From positions 496,001 to 560,000 of the forward strand of contig JAXHMA010000004.1 in the NCBI GenBank assembly GCA_034521835.1: a stretch of DNA of 64,000 nucleotides. Reading direction: 5' to 3'. Source of the DNA: JAMQKA01 sp034521835. Its GTDB lineage: Bacteria > Bacteroidota > Rhodothermia > Balneolales > Balneolaceae. Under the pieces are notes generated by a model. The model was not told the DNA's origin, searched no databases, and was given only the letters and a program-made list of their open reading frames with translations. Below, one piece after another: positions 10,126 to 18,748 of the stretch; position 1 is the first letter of the stretch; each line of letters opens with the position of its first letter. The translations under genes were made by a program, and so were the position numbers.

Positions 10126-10881
10126 TTAGCGATGTTCTGGGTTGGGATGATCAAAACGGCAGCCGGCCTCCCATTCAGACCGTTGATTTCCGTGGGCGGG
10201 TATGCCGCCAGCCTGGTCGAGCATCAGGGCCATATGCATCAGGTTCCAGGTCATAAAGGTGGTATTGCGCTGGGTAAATTCGTTATCAAAGCCCACAGGC
10301 CCGTTCTCTCCCTCATCGCCATAGCTGGGCCCGGGGCCTGCTTCGCCGATCCATCCCGCATCGGCTTGCGGAGGTATTACGTAGCCCAGGTGCTGCAGGC
10401 CATAAAGAATGCTCATTGAACAGTGTTTGATACCGTCCTCATTACCGGTAATCAGGCAACCACCTACCCGTCCGTAATAAGCATATTGCCCCTTGTCGTT
10501 AAGATTACCGGAATATCCATACAACCGCTCTATAACCCTGGTAGCAATAGAAGACTTTTCGCCGAGCCAGATGGGAGACCCGATAATTAGAATGTTAGCA
10601 TCCAGCACCTTCTCCTGAATTTTGGGCCAGTCGTCATTTTCAAATCCGTGTTCGGTCATATCAGGATATACGCCGGGCGCGATATTATAGTCCACCGGCC
10701 GCAGCAATTCGGTAGTCACATTATTCTTTTCAAGGATAGATTGGGAAACCTCGATGAGGGTCTCCGTATGCGATTCTATCGGGCTGGGCTTGAGCGTACA
10801 ATTCAAAAAGAGTGCTTTTAGGCCTGAAAAATCCCATTGACTATCGCTACACAGATCTGCCTGTTTTTTAGATAGATCCAT
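10126..10881 (-). CDS. Flavodoxin-fold NAD(P)H-dependent oxidoreductase
   Basis: 251 aa. After a short leader, the flavodoxin core starts with LKALFLNCTLKPSP, the strand and phosphate loop that holds FMN. The second signature is ILIIGSPIWLGEKSS, followed by GGCLITGNEDG, as in the WrbA/NADPH-dependent FMN reductase group. It is probably a cytoplasmic quinone or flavin reductase. The start MDLSKKQADLC gives the family length. It has no operon partners. Its upstream region (10882-11600) holds a MITE-like inverted repeat. Confidence 0.8.
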   Translation of the reverse strand: MDLSKKQADLCSDSQWDFSGLKALFLNCTLKPSPIESHTETLIEVSQSILEKNNVTTELLRPVDYNIAPGVYPDMTEHGFENDDWPKIQEKVLDANILIIGSPIWLGEKSSIATRVIERLYGYSGNLNDKGQYAYYGRVGGCLITGNEDGIKHCSMSILYGLQHLGYVIPPQADAGWIGEAGPGPSYGDEGENGPVGFDNEFTQRNTTFMTWNLMHMALMLDQAGGIPAHGNQRSEWEAGCRFDHPNPEHR

Positions 10882-11600
10882 AATGTATATTGCTTTATTT
10901 GGTTAACAAGTAAATTCTTTCAGTTTAATACCGATGAAATCGATCTCTTATTCCCTTTCAATTTTTGAAGGCTTTGCAAAACCAGCTTTCATTGCGAAAG
11001 GAGTGAAGCCCTCTCCCGGAAAGAATCTCTAAGAGAAGAATTCTTCGCAGGCTCGCTGGTGATATTCAGTGAAATTGAAGGTTTTTCAAAGGTCCCCTTT
11101 TATAGTTTGTATAGATATCCCGCCCAAAAGAAATCTTACTAATTTTTATACTTCATCAGTAGTCGAGGCGAACTTGTAAGTGTCTACGTTATTTTCTGGG
11201 TACCTGATCGCATCTAGTTATTTGATGACGATTAGTATAATAATCCGGGCCATCATACCCGTTTATAATGCTGCCGTCGGCCGTTTCCCAAACATTTATT
11301 TTTGCGGCAGTTCTATAACCGTGGTTTGGCAGTATTATATGAGCGGGGATCCCAGTTTGGGACTTCCAACGAGGAAACCAATGGTAGTGGCGGGGGGGCG
11401 CTGCCATCATATCAAAAGATTTATCAGCCGGCCTGCGTAGTTGAGCTACTTTGACGGAGTATGCCCTTGACGACGTAGAACAATTTTTTTGGTCGCTAAA
11501 AAAAGGGACACTACAATAGGGGTAAAGGCAAATAAGTAAGAATTTATCTCCCTGCCCCATCAAAACCTTCAGTGAATTAACTTAAATTGCATGATATTCG
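10882..11600. other. Gene-free stretch with inverted repeat and decayed sequence
   Basis: No convincing gene. It contains an inverted repeat (10962-11095) and, at about 11470-11510, a hairpin with AATTTTTTTGG and TAAAAAAAGGGAC arms that resembles hairpins in the dispersed repeats at 25.4 and 29.1 kb. An open minus-strand frame at 11189-11563 has no recognisable domain and looks like chance or heavy decay. Confidence 0.4.
10962..11095. repeat. MITE-like inverted repeat
   Basis: The left arm TTTGAAGGCTTTGCAAAACC (10964-10983) pairs with the right arm GGTTTTTCAAAGGTCC (11080-11095) with a few mismatches, enclosing about 96 bases with no gene. The size and layout fit a small non-autonomous element or a long imperfect hairpin. 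No flanking target duplication is clear. Confidence 0.35.
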
Positions 11601-11930
11601 ATGGAACTACAAGCTATACACGAATGGCTGATGAGCCTTTCGGCCGACTATAATGTTAATCCGTATATTTTTGCTGCGATCTACGTGGGAGCGATCCCGT
11701 TCTTTACCGCTTCCGTGGCATGGATTATCCGCAATAAGAAGAAGGATAAACCGATCACCCTGCCGATACTTTCTACGGGGCTATGCATGTCTTCTGCCTA
11801 CATCTACCTTATTATTGCAGGAGAAGGGGTCCCTGTTTGGGTGTACGTTTTGATTGTGGGCTTATTGGGATACGGCATCTACTCGATATTCAATAGAATC
11901 CAGAAAAAGAAAAAGGATATTGCAGTATGA
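11601..11930 (+). CDS. Small membrane protein coupled to a flavoprotein
   Basis: 109 aa with three predicted membrane segments: about residues 21-42 (PYIFAAIYVGAIPFFTASVA), 52-73 and 79-97. It has a basic cytoplasmic loop RNKKKDKP and a basic C-terminal tail. No family recognised. Its stop overlaps the start of the next gene (ATGA at 11927-11930), so the two are translationally coupled. It may anchor or supply the flavoprotein, but that is inference from coupling alone. Confidence 0.7.
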   Translation: MELQAIHEWLMSLSADYNVNPYIFAAIYVGAIPFFTASVAWIIRNKKKDKPITLPILSTGLCMSSAYIYLIIAGEGVPVWVYVLIVGLLGYGIYSIFNRIQKKKKDIAV

Positions 11931-13402
11931 AGTATAAATATGATCTACTGGTGATCGGGGGAGGCGCCGCCGGACTCACTGCGGCAGGAATGGGCGCGAA
12001 CTTTGGAGCCAAAACGCTCATGGTGGAAGCGAACAGGCTGGGCGGCGATTGCACCTGGACGGGCTGTATCCCCAGCAAAACCCTGCTACACGCGGCCAAA
12101 CTGGCGCAAAGCGCTGAGGAGGCTAAACAATTTGGACTGGAAATATCAGCAGACCTTGACTTCTCTTCTGTTATGGAGCACGTTCGGAGCAAGCGTAAAG
12201 AGGTCTACCAGGAAGCTGACGACCCGGATATTTACCGGAATATGGGCGTGGAAGTTCAATTTGGGCGAGCCCGGTTTTTGGATCCGCATACCGTTGCGGT
12301 AGAAAAAGACGGAACCATTGAGGATATCACATCCCGCTACATAATCATTGCCACCGGCAGCAAGGCGATGGTTCCCCCGATACCGGGACTGGATGAGGTT
12401 TCCTATTTTACCAATGAAACGCTGTTTGAGTTGGAAGAGCAGCCGGAACAACTGGGGATTATTGGGGCCGGACCGATCGGCATAGAAATGGCACAGGCCT
12501 TTCAGCGGCTGGGCACGCAGGTAACCGTGTTTGATATGCTGCCCCGGATTTTATCCAACGATGACGAAGAGCTTGCAGGGATGCTTCAAAATCGCCTTGA
12601 GAGCGAAGGGGTTGAATTCCAGCTTTCTGCTTCCGTAAATCAAGTGGCTAACGCCGGTGACGGCAGTATTCAGGTAGAAACAGAAATTGATGGCCGAAAA
12701 GAAGAGTGGAGGGGGGATGCCCTGTTGGTGGCAACCGGCCGGGCGGCCAATCACAAAAACCTTGATCTGGGTAAGGCCGGGATCGACTACACGAAAACAG
12801 GAGTTACAGTTGATGACCGCTGCCGAACCAACAACAAGCATATATATGCCGCAGGAGATGTGACAGGCCGGTACCAGTTTACGCACATGTCTGAGCATAT
12901 GGCAAAAGTCGCAGCCACCAATGCTTTGCTTAAAATACCGATGAACATCGATACGAAGCATGTTCCGTGGAGTACGTACACCGATCCCGAATTGGCGCAT
13001 GTTGGGGCTACTGAACAACAGTTAAACGAGCAGGGAACCTCGTACAAAGTCTATCGGTTTCCCTATGACAAAGTGGACCGTGCACTGACCGATGACGCCA
13101 CGGACGGTCTGATCAAGGTGTTTGCAAAGCGATGGAACGGCAAAATTCTTGGAGCCACCATTTACGGCAAGCAGGCAGGGGATCTTATTGGAGAATACGC
13201 CCTGGCTATGCGGAACGGCGTAACCCTCCGGAATATAGCCGATACCATTCATCCTTACCCAACCTATGGACTGGGCGTTCGCCGGGCCGCGGATCAATGG
13301 TATGTTAAAAACCAGTCGGAATGGCAGATTAAGCTCATTAAAAAACTCTTCGGTTACCGGGGAACGACTCCTGACTTAAGTGATGAGGATCGCATTTTAT
13401 AG
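11927..13402 (+). CDS. FAD-dependent disulfide oxidoreductase (mercuric-reductase/lipoamide-dehydrogenase type)
   Basis: 491 aa. The FAD site (LLVIGGGAAGLTAAGMGA) is followed by the redox pair in GGDCTWTGCIPSKTLL. The NAD(P)H motif is GIIGAGPIGIEMAQAF, the second FAD motif IYAAGDVTG, and the dimer-interface HPYPTYGLG gives the C-terminal histidine region. The double cysteine at the C-terminus of MerA and its N-terminal HMA domain are both absent, so mercury reduction is not supported. A broad thiol/disulfide or quinone role is likelier. Cotranscribed with the membrane protein at 11601. A broken paralogue lies at 21506-22875. Confidence 0.85.
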   Translation: MKYKYDLLVIGGGAAGLTAAGMGANFGAKTLMVEANRLGGDCTWTGCIPSKTLLHAAKLAQSAEEAKQFGLEISADLDFSSVMEHVRSKRKEVYQEADDPDIYRNMGVEVQFGRARFLDPHTVAVEKDGTIEDITSRYIIIATGSKAMVPPIPGLDEVSYFTNETLFELEEQPEQLGIIGAGPIGIEMAQAFQRLGTQVTVFDMLPRILSNDDEELAGMLQNRLESEGVEFQLSASVNQVANAGDGSIQVETEIDGRKEEWRGDALLVATGRAANHKNLDLGKAGIDYTKTGVTVDDRCRTNNKHIYAAGDVTGRYQFTHMSEHMAKVAATNALLKIPMNIDTKHVPWSTYTDPELAHVGATEQQLNEQGTSYKVYRFPYDKVDRALTDDATDGLIKVFAKRWNGKILGATIYGKQAGDLIGEYALAMRNGVTLRNIADTIHPYPTYGLGVRRAADQWYVKNQSEWQIKLIKKLFGYRGTTPDLSDEDRIL

Positions 13403-13529
13403 CTGTGAATGCACCAAAGTATAATAGAAAAGCAGTATTGGGTTGGATGCTATTCACAGCTTGAATTAAGGGCGGCCTTCACCATAGGACGAGACCCGGA
13501 CCGGGACCGGAACAGGCGACAATTCTGAG
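13403..13529. other. Short convergent intergenic region with inverted repeat
   Basis: GCTGTGAAT just after the flavoprotein stop is matched by ATTCACAGC about 45 bases later. It may act as a weak terminator between convergent genes. There is no U-run. Confidence 0.3.
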
Positions 13530-14269
13530 TTACTCTTTTTTAAATATGATATCGCCATACCATGCCACCGCTTCCCCTCTGGTATTATCAGTATCGGTCA
13601 TAATAGCTACGCCCGAAATAGCGGGAGGAGCTTCACCCCATATTTCGCGGTAATCTTCCAGTATATTTCTTGTTTCGGTAATCCAGGTTTGGCGGCTGTC
13701 CTCTTTATTACGGATCACTACCATTTGCACCCAGTCCGTAAAAGGATTTGGAACCATCACCTCTTTGTCCGTTTGATTGGCCCAGATGTAGTTAATGGCA
13801 CGAAGTGGAATATTGTAGGATGTAAACGTTTTTAAGAACGTGTATTTAACCCAGTCTGTAAAACCCAGGTTCGCCTTGTCATAGTCGAATGTGATATAAA
13901 TTCGAGCAGCATAGTCGTCCCCGGCCTTCTTGGTAACATCTCCCTCTTGCACGACCTGGTCAATCCGCCACCGCCACTCTATTACGGGGTATTCCCGGGG
14001 ATCAATATCCACCTTATAAACCAACCCGGAAGCTGCATTTTTGCTCTCCGCCTTTATAACCGTATTTCCTTTCTCATCCTGCTCCCTGGAATAATTGGTA
14101 AGGTTATCTGCGTTCACACCCATGGGCGCCCACTGCGGATCCGCTTCCTCCTGTTTGGGAACCGAGCTATCGTCGTATTGATCTGCCGGAAGGGTTATTT
14201 GATCTTGCGCCCTGGCAATTTGTGAGACCAGTAATCCGGTGAAAAAAATAGTAAAGAAAACCGAATCAT
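13530..14269 (-). CDS. DUF3047 exported protein, frameshift in the signal peptide
   Basis: The main body (about 14123 to 13530, 197 aa) is a DUF3047 domain with VIEWRWRIDQVVQEGD and DDYAARIYITFDYD. Upstream the protein text continues in the same frame (TGLLVSQIARAQDQITLPAD), a signal peptide end with an ARA-QD cleavage site. The only good start, ATG at 14269 (MIRFSLLFF), is one frame off. The shift falls in a run of seven T. A homopolymer error or a real indel would both explain it. The function of DUF3047 is unknown, and the protein is predicted to be periplasmic. It sits at the downstream end of the DUF3179 group. Confidence 0.7.
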
Positions 14270-14447
14270 AATGTTCTTGTTGAGTGAATACTTCGATTAG
14301 AAAGATAATCGGATGCTCGTGTTTTTACTATCAATTTCGCTATGTACTAACAAGTTCGTTATGGGCTAACCAATCATTCCGGAGAAGGTCATCCCCGCCT
14401 TCATTGGAGGGCATTCTTGCTCGAATCAAGTTTGACAGAGGAGCTAA

Positions 14448-15548
14448 TTACTGATTATTGACTTCCAGGTTGGGGAAAAAGTCAGCCCAGGCAAACCAGT
14501 AGCCGGTATAAGAATTAGTCGGTCCCAGCCGTTCTCCTTCCCGTGGACCTTCCACCGCATAACCGAACAGATCCCACCGGTTGCCTTCCTGGTCTTTCAT
14601 GATCACCGGCAGGTTATCGTGCACCGGCTCAAATGTCAGTTTCTTGCCGTCAATTGTATTGAAAAAAGAAACTGCGAAATGCTCATCTGTGCTTCCAACA
14701 ACTATTATCCCTCCACCGCCAAATTGATCGCTAATTACATCCACTTCTGTTCCGAATCGATCGATTACATAGACTCGCACTCTTGCATCTTCATTCGCTG
14801 GATTTCCCCAGATCACTCCGTGAACGATTTCCTTATTAGGAAGTCGATTGTCCTTGTTCTTAATGGGGAATAATGTTGCGGAGTCTTCTTCACGATACCT
14901 TTCGCCATACAAATCCAGATTGTAATCTCTGTTGTACCCCGTATCCGTTGTTAGGACTCTTGATTCTGGATACATTTTTTCCCACGCATTCCATCTCATT
15001 TGTACTACAGGGATAGTCGCTAATGTATTTCCGGCAAGTGAGCCGTTGACCCCTCGCATCTGCATTTGAGAGTATCTGGTTCCCGTGCTACGATCATATG
15101 GAATTAAGTTATTACGGAATAGCAGTCCTGAAACGCCAAACTCTTTGACGCTGCTGCGTTCCCAGGCAATAGCCGTACCGGTGAGCGGGCAGTAGGTCAG
15201 GGAGTAAAGCAGATCACCAATACGGTCGTTAACAATTTCATGATAATCTAAAACTTCGTGTGGATACGCTTTTACGGTATCACCAATTTTGACTCCAACC
15301 ACCAGTCGATCATCATTTACGTATTCAACAGTATTAGCAGGTGCAAAATGTGGATTATCAATAGAAGGGATTCCATCTTTACCCGGCCCACCATCCAAAA
15401 CTTCTTCCTTTGGAATAATCCATTGATCAGAATTATTAACTGCCTGGCTGTCATGTACTGTATTCGAACTGCTTTCAACTGAGTTGCTGCACGAATATAT
15501 GTAAGCAGAAAAGAAGATCAGGATAAAAAGAAAATGTGGTTTAACCAT
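14448..15548 (-). CDS. DUF3179 lipoprotein (copy A, intact)
   Basis: 366 aa. It has a lipoprotein-type leader (LFILIFFSAYIYSCSNS, lipobox cysteine about residue 20), then the DUF3179 domain: IPKEEVLDGGPGKDGIPSID, AYPHEVLDYHEIVND, LTYCPLTGTAIAWER, FGVSGLLFRNNLIPYDR and RYSQMQMRG. The C-terminal segment is EGNRWDLFGYAVEGPREG. Conserved His, Cys, Trp and Arg suggest a bound metal or ligand, but no function is established. The last 100 bp block is identical to one in copy B. This is the only undamaged DUF3179 gene of three here. Confidence 0.85.
   Translation of the reverse strand: MVKPHFLFILIFFSAYIYSCSNSVESSSNTVHDSQAVNNSDQWIIPKEEVLDGGPGKDGIPSIDNPHFAPANTVEYVNDDRLVVGVKIGDTVKAYPHEVLDYHEIVNDRIGDLLYSLTYCPLTGTAIAWERSSVKEFGVSGLLFRNNLIPYDRSTGTRYSQMQMRGVNGSLAGNTLATIPVVQMRWNAWEKMYPESRVLTTDTGYNRDYNLDLYGERYREEDSATLFPIKNKDNRLPNKEIVHGVIWGNPANEDARVRVYVIDRFGTEVDVISDQFGGGGIIVVGSTDEHFAVSFFNTIDGKKLTFEPVHDNLPVIMKDQEGNRWDLFGYAVEGPREGERLGPTNSYTGYWFAWADFFPNLEVNNQ
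14518..14617 (-). repeat. 100-bp block identical to 15666-15765
   Basis: This coding block of DUF3179 copy A matches the same part of copy B base for base, while flanking gene sequence differs clearly. It encodes NLPVIMKDQEGNRWDLFGY and the next residues through EGERLGPT. This looks like recent gene conversion or a recombination tract. Confidence 0.8.
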
Positions 15549-15586
15549 TTTTATGGTTTTATCGATTCAAAAAATTAAAGTTATTT

Positions 15587-16706
15587 TCATTGATTTTGTG
15601 GCTGGTATATTTCTACTCCCGGGAAGAGATCAGCCCAGGCGAACCAGTAGCCAATATAAGAGGAGGTCGGTCCCAGCCGTTCTCCTTCCCGTGGACCTTC
15701 CACCGCATAACCGAACAGATCCCACCGGTTGCCTTCCTGGTCTTTCATGATCACCGGCAGGTTATTCTGCACCGGCTTAAATTAAGCTCGAGTACCATCT
15801 TCTGGAAGTGCCTGGAAGGAAACAGCAAAGTTAAGATTGGAACTTCCTGCAACTATAACCTTATGATCGCCAATTTGGTCATTAATGAGATGAACTCCAT
15901 CCCCGAATAGCTCTATCTGATACACCTTCACCTGCGCGTTCTGGTCCGCCGGGCGTTCTGCAATGATGCCGTGTACCCGTGCTTTGTTAGGCAACCGGTT
16001 ATCAGAGTGTTGAACAGGGAACAGTGTCCCGGAATTTTCATTTTGGTAGTAATCCTGCCCATACGCGAAGCCGCTGTAATTCCTTGAGAATCCGGTATTT
16101 GTGGTGAGTACCTGTGAGTCAGGGTATATCTCCTTCCAGGTGCTCCACGTGGTTTGAATGACCTGGAGGGTTTTTAATTCGTTTCCACTTTCAGTGCCAT
16201 TTACGCCCCTGATCTGCATCTGGGAGTAACGGCTTCCCGTTTTTCGGTCGTAGGGAATCAGGTTGTTCCTGAACAGCATACCGGATACTCCAGAACTCAG
16301 CGGCTTCTCCATCAATGATGCGCTCCCATGCGATGGCCGTGCCTGTAAGCGGACACAGGGTAAGGCAATACGGGGTGTCACCAACGGCGTCATTTACAAT
16401 TTCATGATGGTCCATAACCTGGTGGGGATAAGCTTTGATCGTATTTCCGATCTTGATCCCAGTAACTATTCTGTTTTCGCCGACATAGCTCACATCGGCT
16501 GCAATGGAGAATTGGGGGTTATCAATGGAAGGGATGCCATCCTGACCAGGCCCGCCATCAACAACCTCGCCTTTGGGAATGAGCCAGTCGCCCTCTAAAA
16601 TTCCATTACCATTACTGCCTGAGCCATCATTTACCGAACTACAGCCGGTAAAAACAAGGACTAAACTTGCTAATATGAGCTGTATTAGATATTTCATTTT
16701 AATCAC
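15587..16706 (-). pseudogene. DUF3179 lipoprotein (copy B, broken)
   Basis: Starts MIKMKYLIQLILASLVLVF with a lipobox (VFTGCSS), and follows copy A through IPKGEVVDGGPGQDGIPSID and LTLCPLTGTAIAWER. At about 16290 one extra base (TTCTGGAGT where TTTGGAGT is expected) shifts the frame. The text resumes as GVSGMLFRNNLIPYDRKTG. A stop (TAA, 15782-15784) then interrupts the same frame before FKPVQNNLPVIMKDQEGN. Two separate lesions of different kinds make true inactivation more likely than error. It lies directly upstream of copy A in transcription order. Confidence 0.8.
15666..15765 (-). repeat. 100-bp block identical to 14518-14617
   Basis: Partner of the block in DUF3179 copy A, same orientation, 1148 bp apart. 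Recombination between the two would delete the DNA between them and fuse the genes. Confidence 0.8.
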
Positions 16707-16722
16707 TGTTATTTCGTATTAA

Positions 16723-17682
16723 TTAGAATATTGTCCGTTTCCCAAAGTTGTAGAACAGCGAAAATGAAGCAGTATAAGCCGTTGTGGGCTGTGTACCGTT
16801 CAGATGCTGGTAGACCGGTATCTGGCCTGATAGCTTGACGGACAGTCCTTGTGAAATCTGGTACTGCAGGGCGGGCTGCAGGTTAATCCATGTGCCACCG
16901 GTATTGGGCAGTGCCTGCCCGTTGCGCTGGTCGGAGCTGGTGGACCGATAATTGATTATGCCGATATAGGAAAGGTCGGGAAGAAACGTGTCTGTAACAC
17001 CGGCATTAACCACCCATTCATTGCCAAACTTATACCGGTCGTTATTGCCAAACCGCTCATTGGCCCCCGTGACCCGGTAGGTATTAAACACAAAAAAGTT
17101 CATGGTAGTAGCAGGAGCAAATGTTTTGGAAAAATAGGACCAAAGGACGCCATCCCAGGCGCCGGTTCCGGGCTGCATATCCATATTAAGTGCTATCCCG
17201 TTTTGAGTAAGTGAACTATTGCCAAATGGAATTTTTCCTCCTCCACCCACGGCCACTTGGTATTGTTCCCTCATCGTGTTTTGATGAAGAACATATTTCA
17301 GCAGTACAAGTCCGTCTCCAATTCCCTGGGTGGTCAGCTCATTATTGTTGCTGGATTCTCTTAAAGAAATCCGTTCTTTCCGGACAAATGTTGTCGTGGC
17401 CGAAAGCGTCAGCCTGTTCGTTATACCATAATTGAGTTCAAGCAGCGTGGATTGTGTATTGCGCTCCACCGCTCGATTTGTTAGCTGGGTATCTCTAGTG
17501 TAAAGATTAGAGATATCATTATATTGGTATGCTAATCCCACCAGGAGATTTCCCTTTGATGCAGCACTAATACTTTGAGAACTGATGAGTGGCGCTCCTG
17601 CACAACTGCAGGTTTGCCCGAGTAAATCAACAGGAATTAAAAAGGCTGAAATAAGAAGGGGATATGTGAGCCAGTTTTTCAT
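16723..17682 (-). CDS. Outer-membrane beta-barrel / channel-like protein
   Basis: 319 aa. A signal peptide (NWLTYPLLISAFLIPVDLLG) is followed by QTCSCAGAPL, then alternating beta-strand text with GITNRLTLSATTTFVRKER, VNAGVTDTFLPDLSYIG and a terminal strand ending FSLFYNFGKRTIF, with the aromatic C-terminus typical of outer-membrane barrels. It is related to the MetA-pathway/transporter barrel group. The CSC near the new N-terminus is unusual and may bind metal. It lies between DUF3179 copy B and the anti-sigma-like gene on the same strand. Confidence 0.75.
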   Translation of the reverse strand: MKNWLTYPLLISAFLIPVDLLGQTCSCAGAPLISSQSISAASKGNLLVGLAYQYNDISNLYTRDTQLTNRAVERNTQSTLLELNYGITNRLTLSATTTFVRKERISLRESSNNNELTTQGIGDGLVLLKYVLHQNTMREQYQVAVGGGGKIPFGNSSLTQNGIALNMDMQPGTGAWDGVLWSYFSKTFAPATTMNFFVFNTYRVTGANERFGNNDRYKFGNEWVVNAGVTDTFLPDLSYIGIINYRSTSSDQRNGQALPNTGGTWINLQPALQYQISQGLSVKLSGQIPVYQHLNGTQPTTAYTASFSLFYNFGKRTIF

Positions 17683-17747
17683 ACCTGGTAGTTTAGTTTC
17701 CTTTTCCTAATAGACTACCAGGCAGCGGGGTATCTTACGTTTATAGA

Positions 17748-17990
17748 CTAGACGGGATTTTGAAGACCTTTCATAGCTTCCAGCAGGGCCTCATACTCTT
17801 CACGGCAACTGCCGCACCGGTCAAGATGATCTTTTACCAGGGGCATGGCATCTTCCGGCGATTTACCGGCCAGTTCCATCTCGGCGAACTCATGCAGTTC
17901 TTCAAAGCACTCCTCGCAGCCGATTTCGTCGGGCTTGGTCATTTTGACCATCCGGATCATTTTTTTTAACAAGTCAGTGGTTAATTTCAT
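17748..17990 (-). CDS. Small zinc-finger anti-sigma-like protein
   Basis: About 80 aa, soluble. It carries CEECFEELHEF and, later, VKDHLDRCGSCREEYEAL. The HxxxCxxC motif with the upstream cysteine pair is the zinc-binding anti-sigma (zf-HC2/ZAS) signature. No membrane segment follows, so it would act in the cytoplasm. ATG at 17990 (MKLTTDLLKK) is chosen over the upstream TTG. It follows the ECF sigma gene with a 58-base gap and is probably cotranscribed with it, the usual arrangement for a sigma/anti-sigma pair. Confidence 0.75.
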   Translation of the reverse strand: MKLTTDLLKKMIRMVKMTKPDEIGCEECFEELHEFAEMELAGKSPEDAMPLVKDHLDRCGSCREEYEALLEAMKGLQNPV

Positions 17991-18048
17991 AGTCAATCAG
18001 ATAATTATAACTGTTTCGTTACAGTAGATGATGTTAACGCGCTAATTC

Positions 18049-18702
18049 TTACAGATTATTAAGCATTTCGTCCGGATCAATACCATCCCTTTCAAACCGG
18101 TGTTTAAGTTTTAGCCGTGCATCATGGACTACTTTGTAAAGAGCGTTTCTATTGGTCCCCATTTGTTCGGCTACTACCGACGGCGGTATCCCGTTTATCA
18201 CGATAGCTTTAATGACCATTTTTTGTTTATCGGTCAGCTCCTGATCAATAATGATCATAATTTTTTCCATCAGCTGGGATTCATGTGTTGAACGGTCCGG
18301 AGCTGGCTGGTCACCGGCAACGCTCATTGAGCGGATTTCACTGTCATTATCTTCGTGCTTCAGATCTTCTAGTGATATGTCATCATATCGTTTTCTTCGC
18401 AGTTCTGTCAGTCCCTCTCGTACCGCAATTTTCATCGCCCAGGTAGTAAATTTACTTTCTCCCCGAAATGTGTGAATATTATCAAGAATTTTAAGCAGGC
18501 TGTCTTGTGCTACATCTTCTACAAATTGTTCCAGTTCCCGATCTACATATTTAGAAAGTGCTGGTTTCAAGCCTCTGATCAATACACCTCGCAGGGCCTT
18601 TATGGCATTATCATCAGGTGGGGATTCCAAACCCCTAATCCAGTCCTCGTTTGTTTGGTAAGATTCTTCCTTTTTCCCGCGTCTTTTAAACCAGTTGAAC
18701 AT
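18049..18702 (-). CDS. ECF-type RNA polymerase sigma factor
   Basis: 217 aa. Region 2 reads FVEDVAQDSLLKILDNIHTF then ESKFTTWAMKIAVREGLTEL, the classic region 2.3-2.4 text. Region 4 includes LTDKQKMVIKAIVINGIPPS and a helix-turn-helix (VAEQMGTNRNALYKVVHDAR). A basic 20-residue leader precedes region 2, and the linker (about 105-140) is acidic. It is divergent from DUF3179 copy C, with only 46 bases between the start codons, so it may control that gene, itself and the barrel/DUF3179 genes downstream. No ECF promoter motif could be assigned by eye. Confidence 0.9.
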   Translation of the reverse strand: MFNWFKRRGKKEESYQTNEDWIRGLESPPDDNAIKALRGVLIRGLKPALSKYVDRELEQFVEDVAQDSLLKILDNIHTFRGESKFTTWAMKIAVREGLTELRRKRYDDISLEDLKHEDNDSEIRSMSVAGDQPAPDRSTHESQLMEKIMIIIDQELTDKQKMVIKAIVINGIPPSVVAEQMGTNRNALYKVVHDARLKLKHRFERDGIDPDEMLNNL

Positions 18703-18748
18703 GCTTCTTTCTTTCTGAGGTTTAACAAACTAATAAATACAGATACCG

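Noticed and set aside
11189..11563. Minus-strand open frame of 124 codons
   Set aside because: No domain and a low-quality, repetitive N-terminal half. The region also carries a hairpin of the dispersed type. Could be a remnant, but I cannot support a gene.
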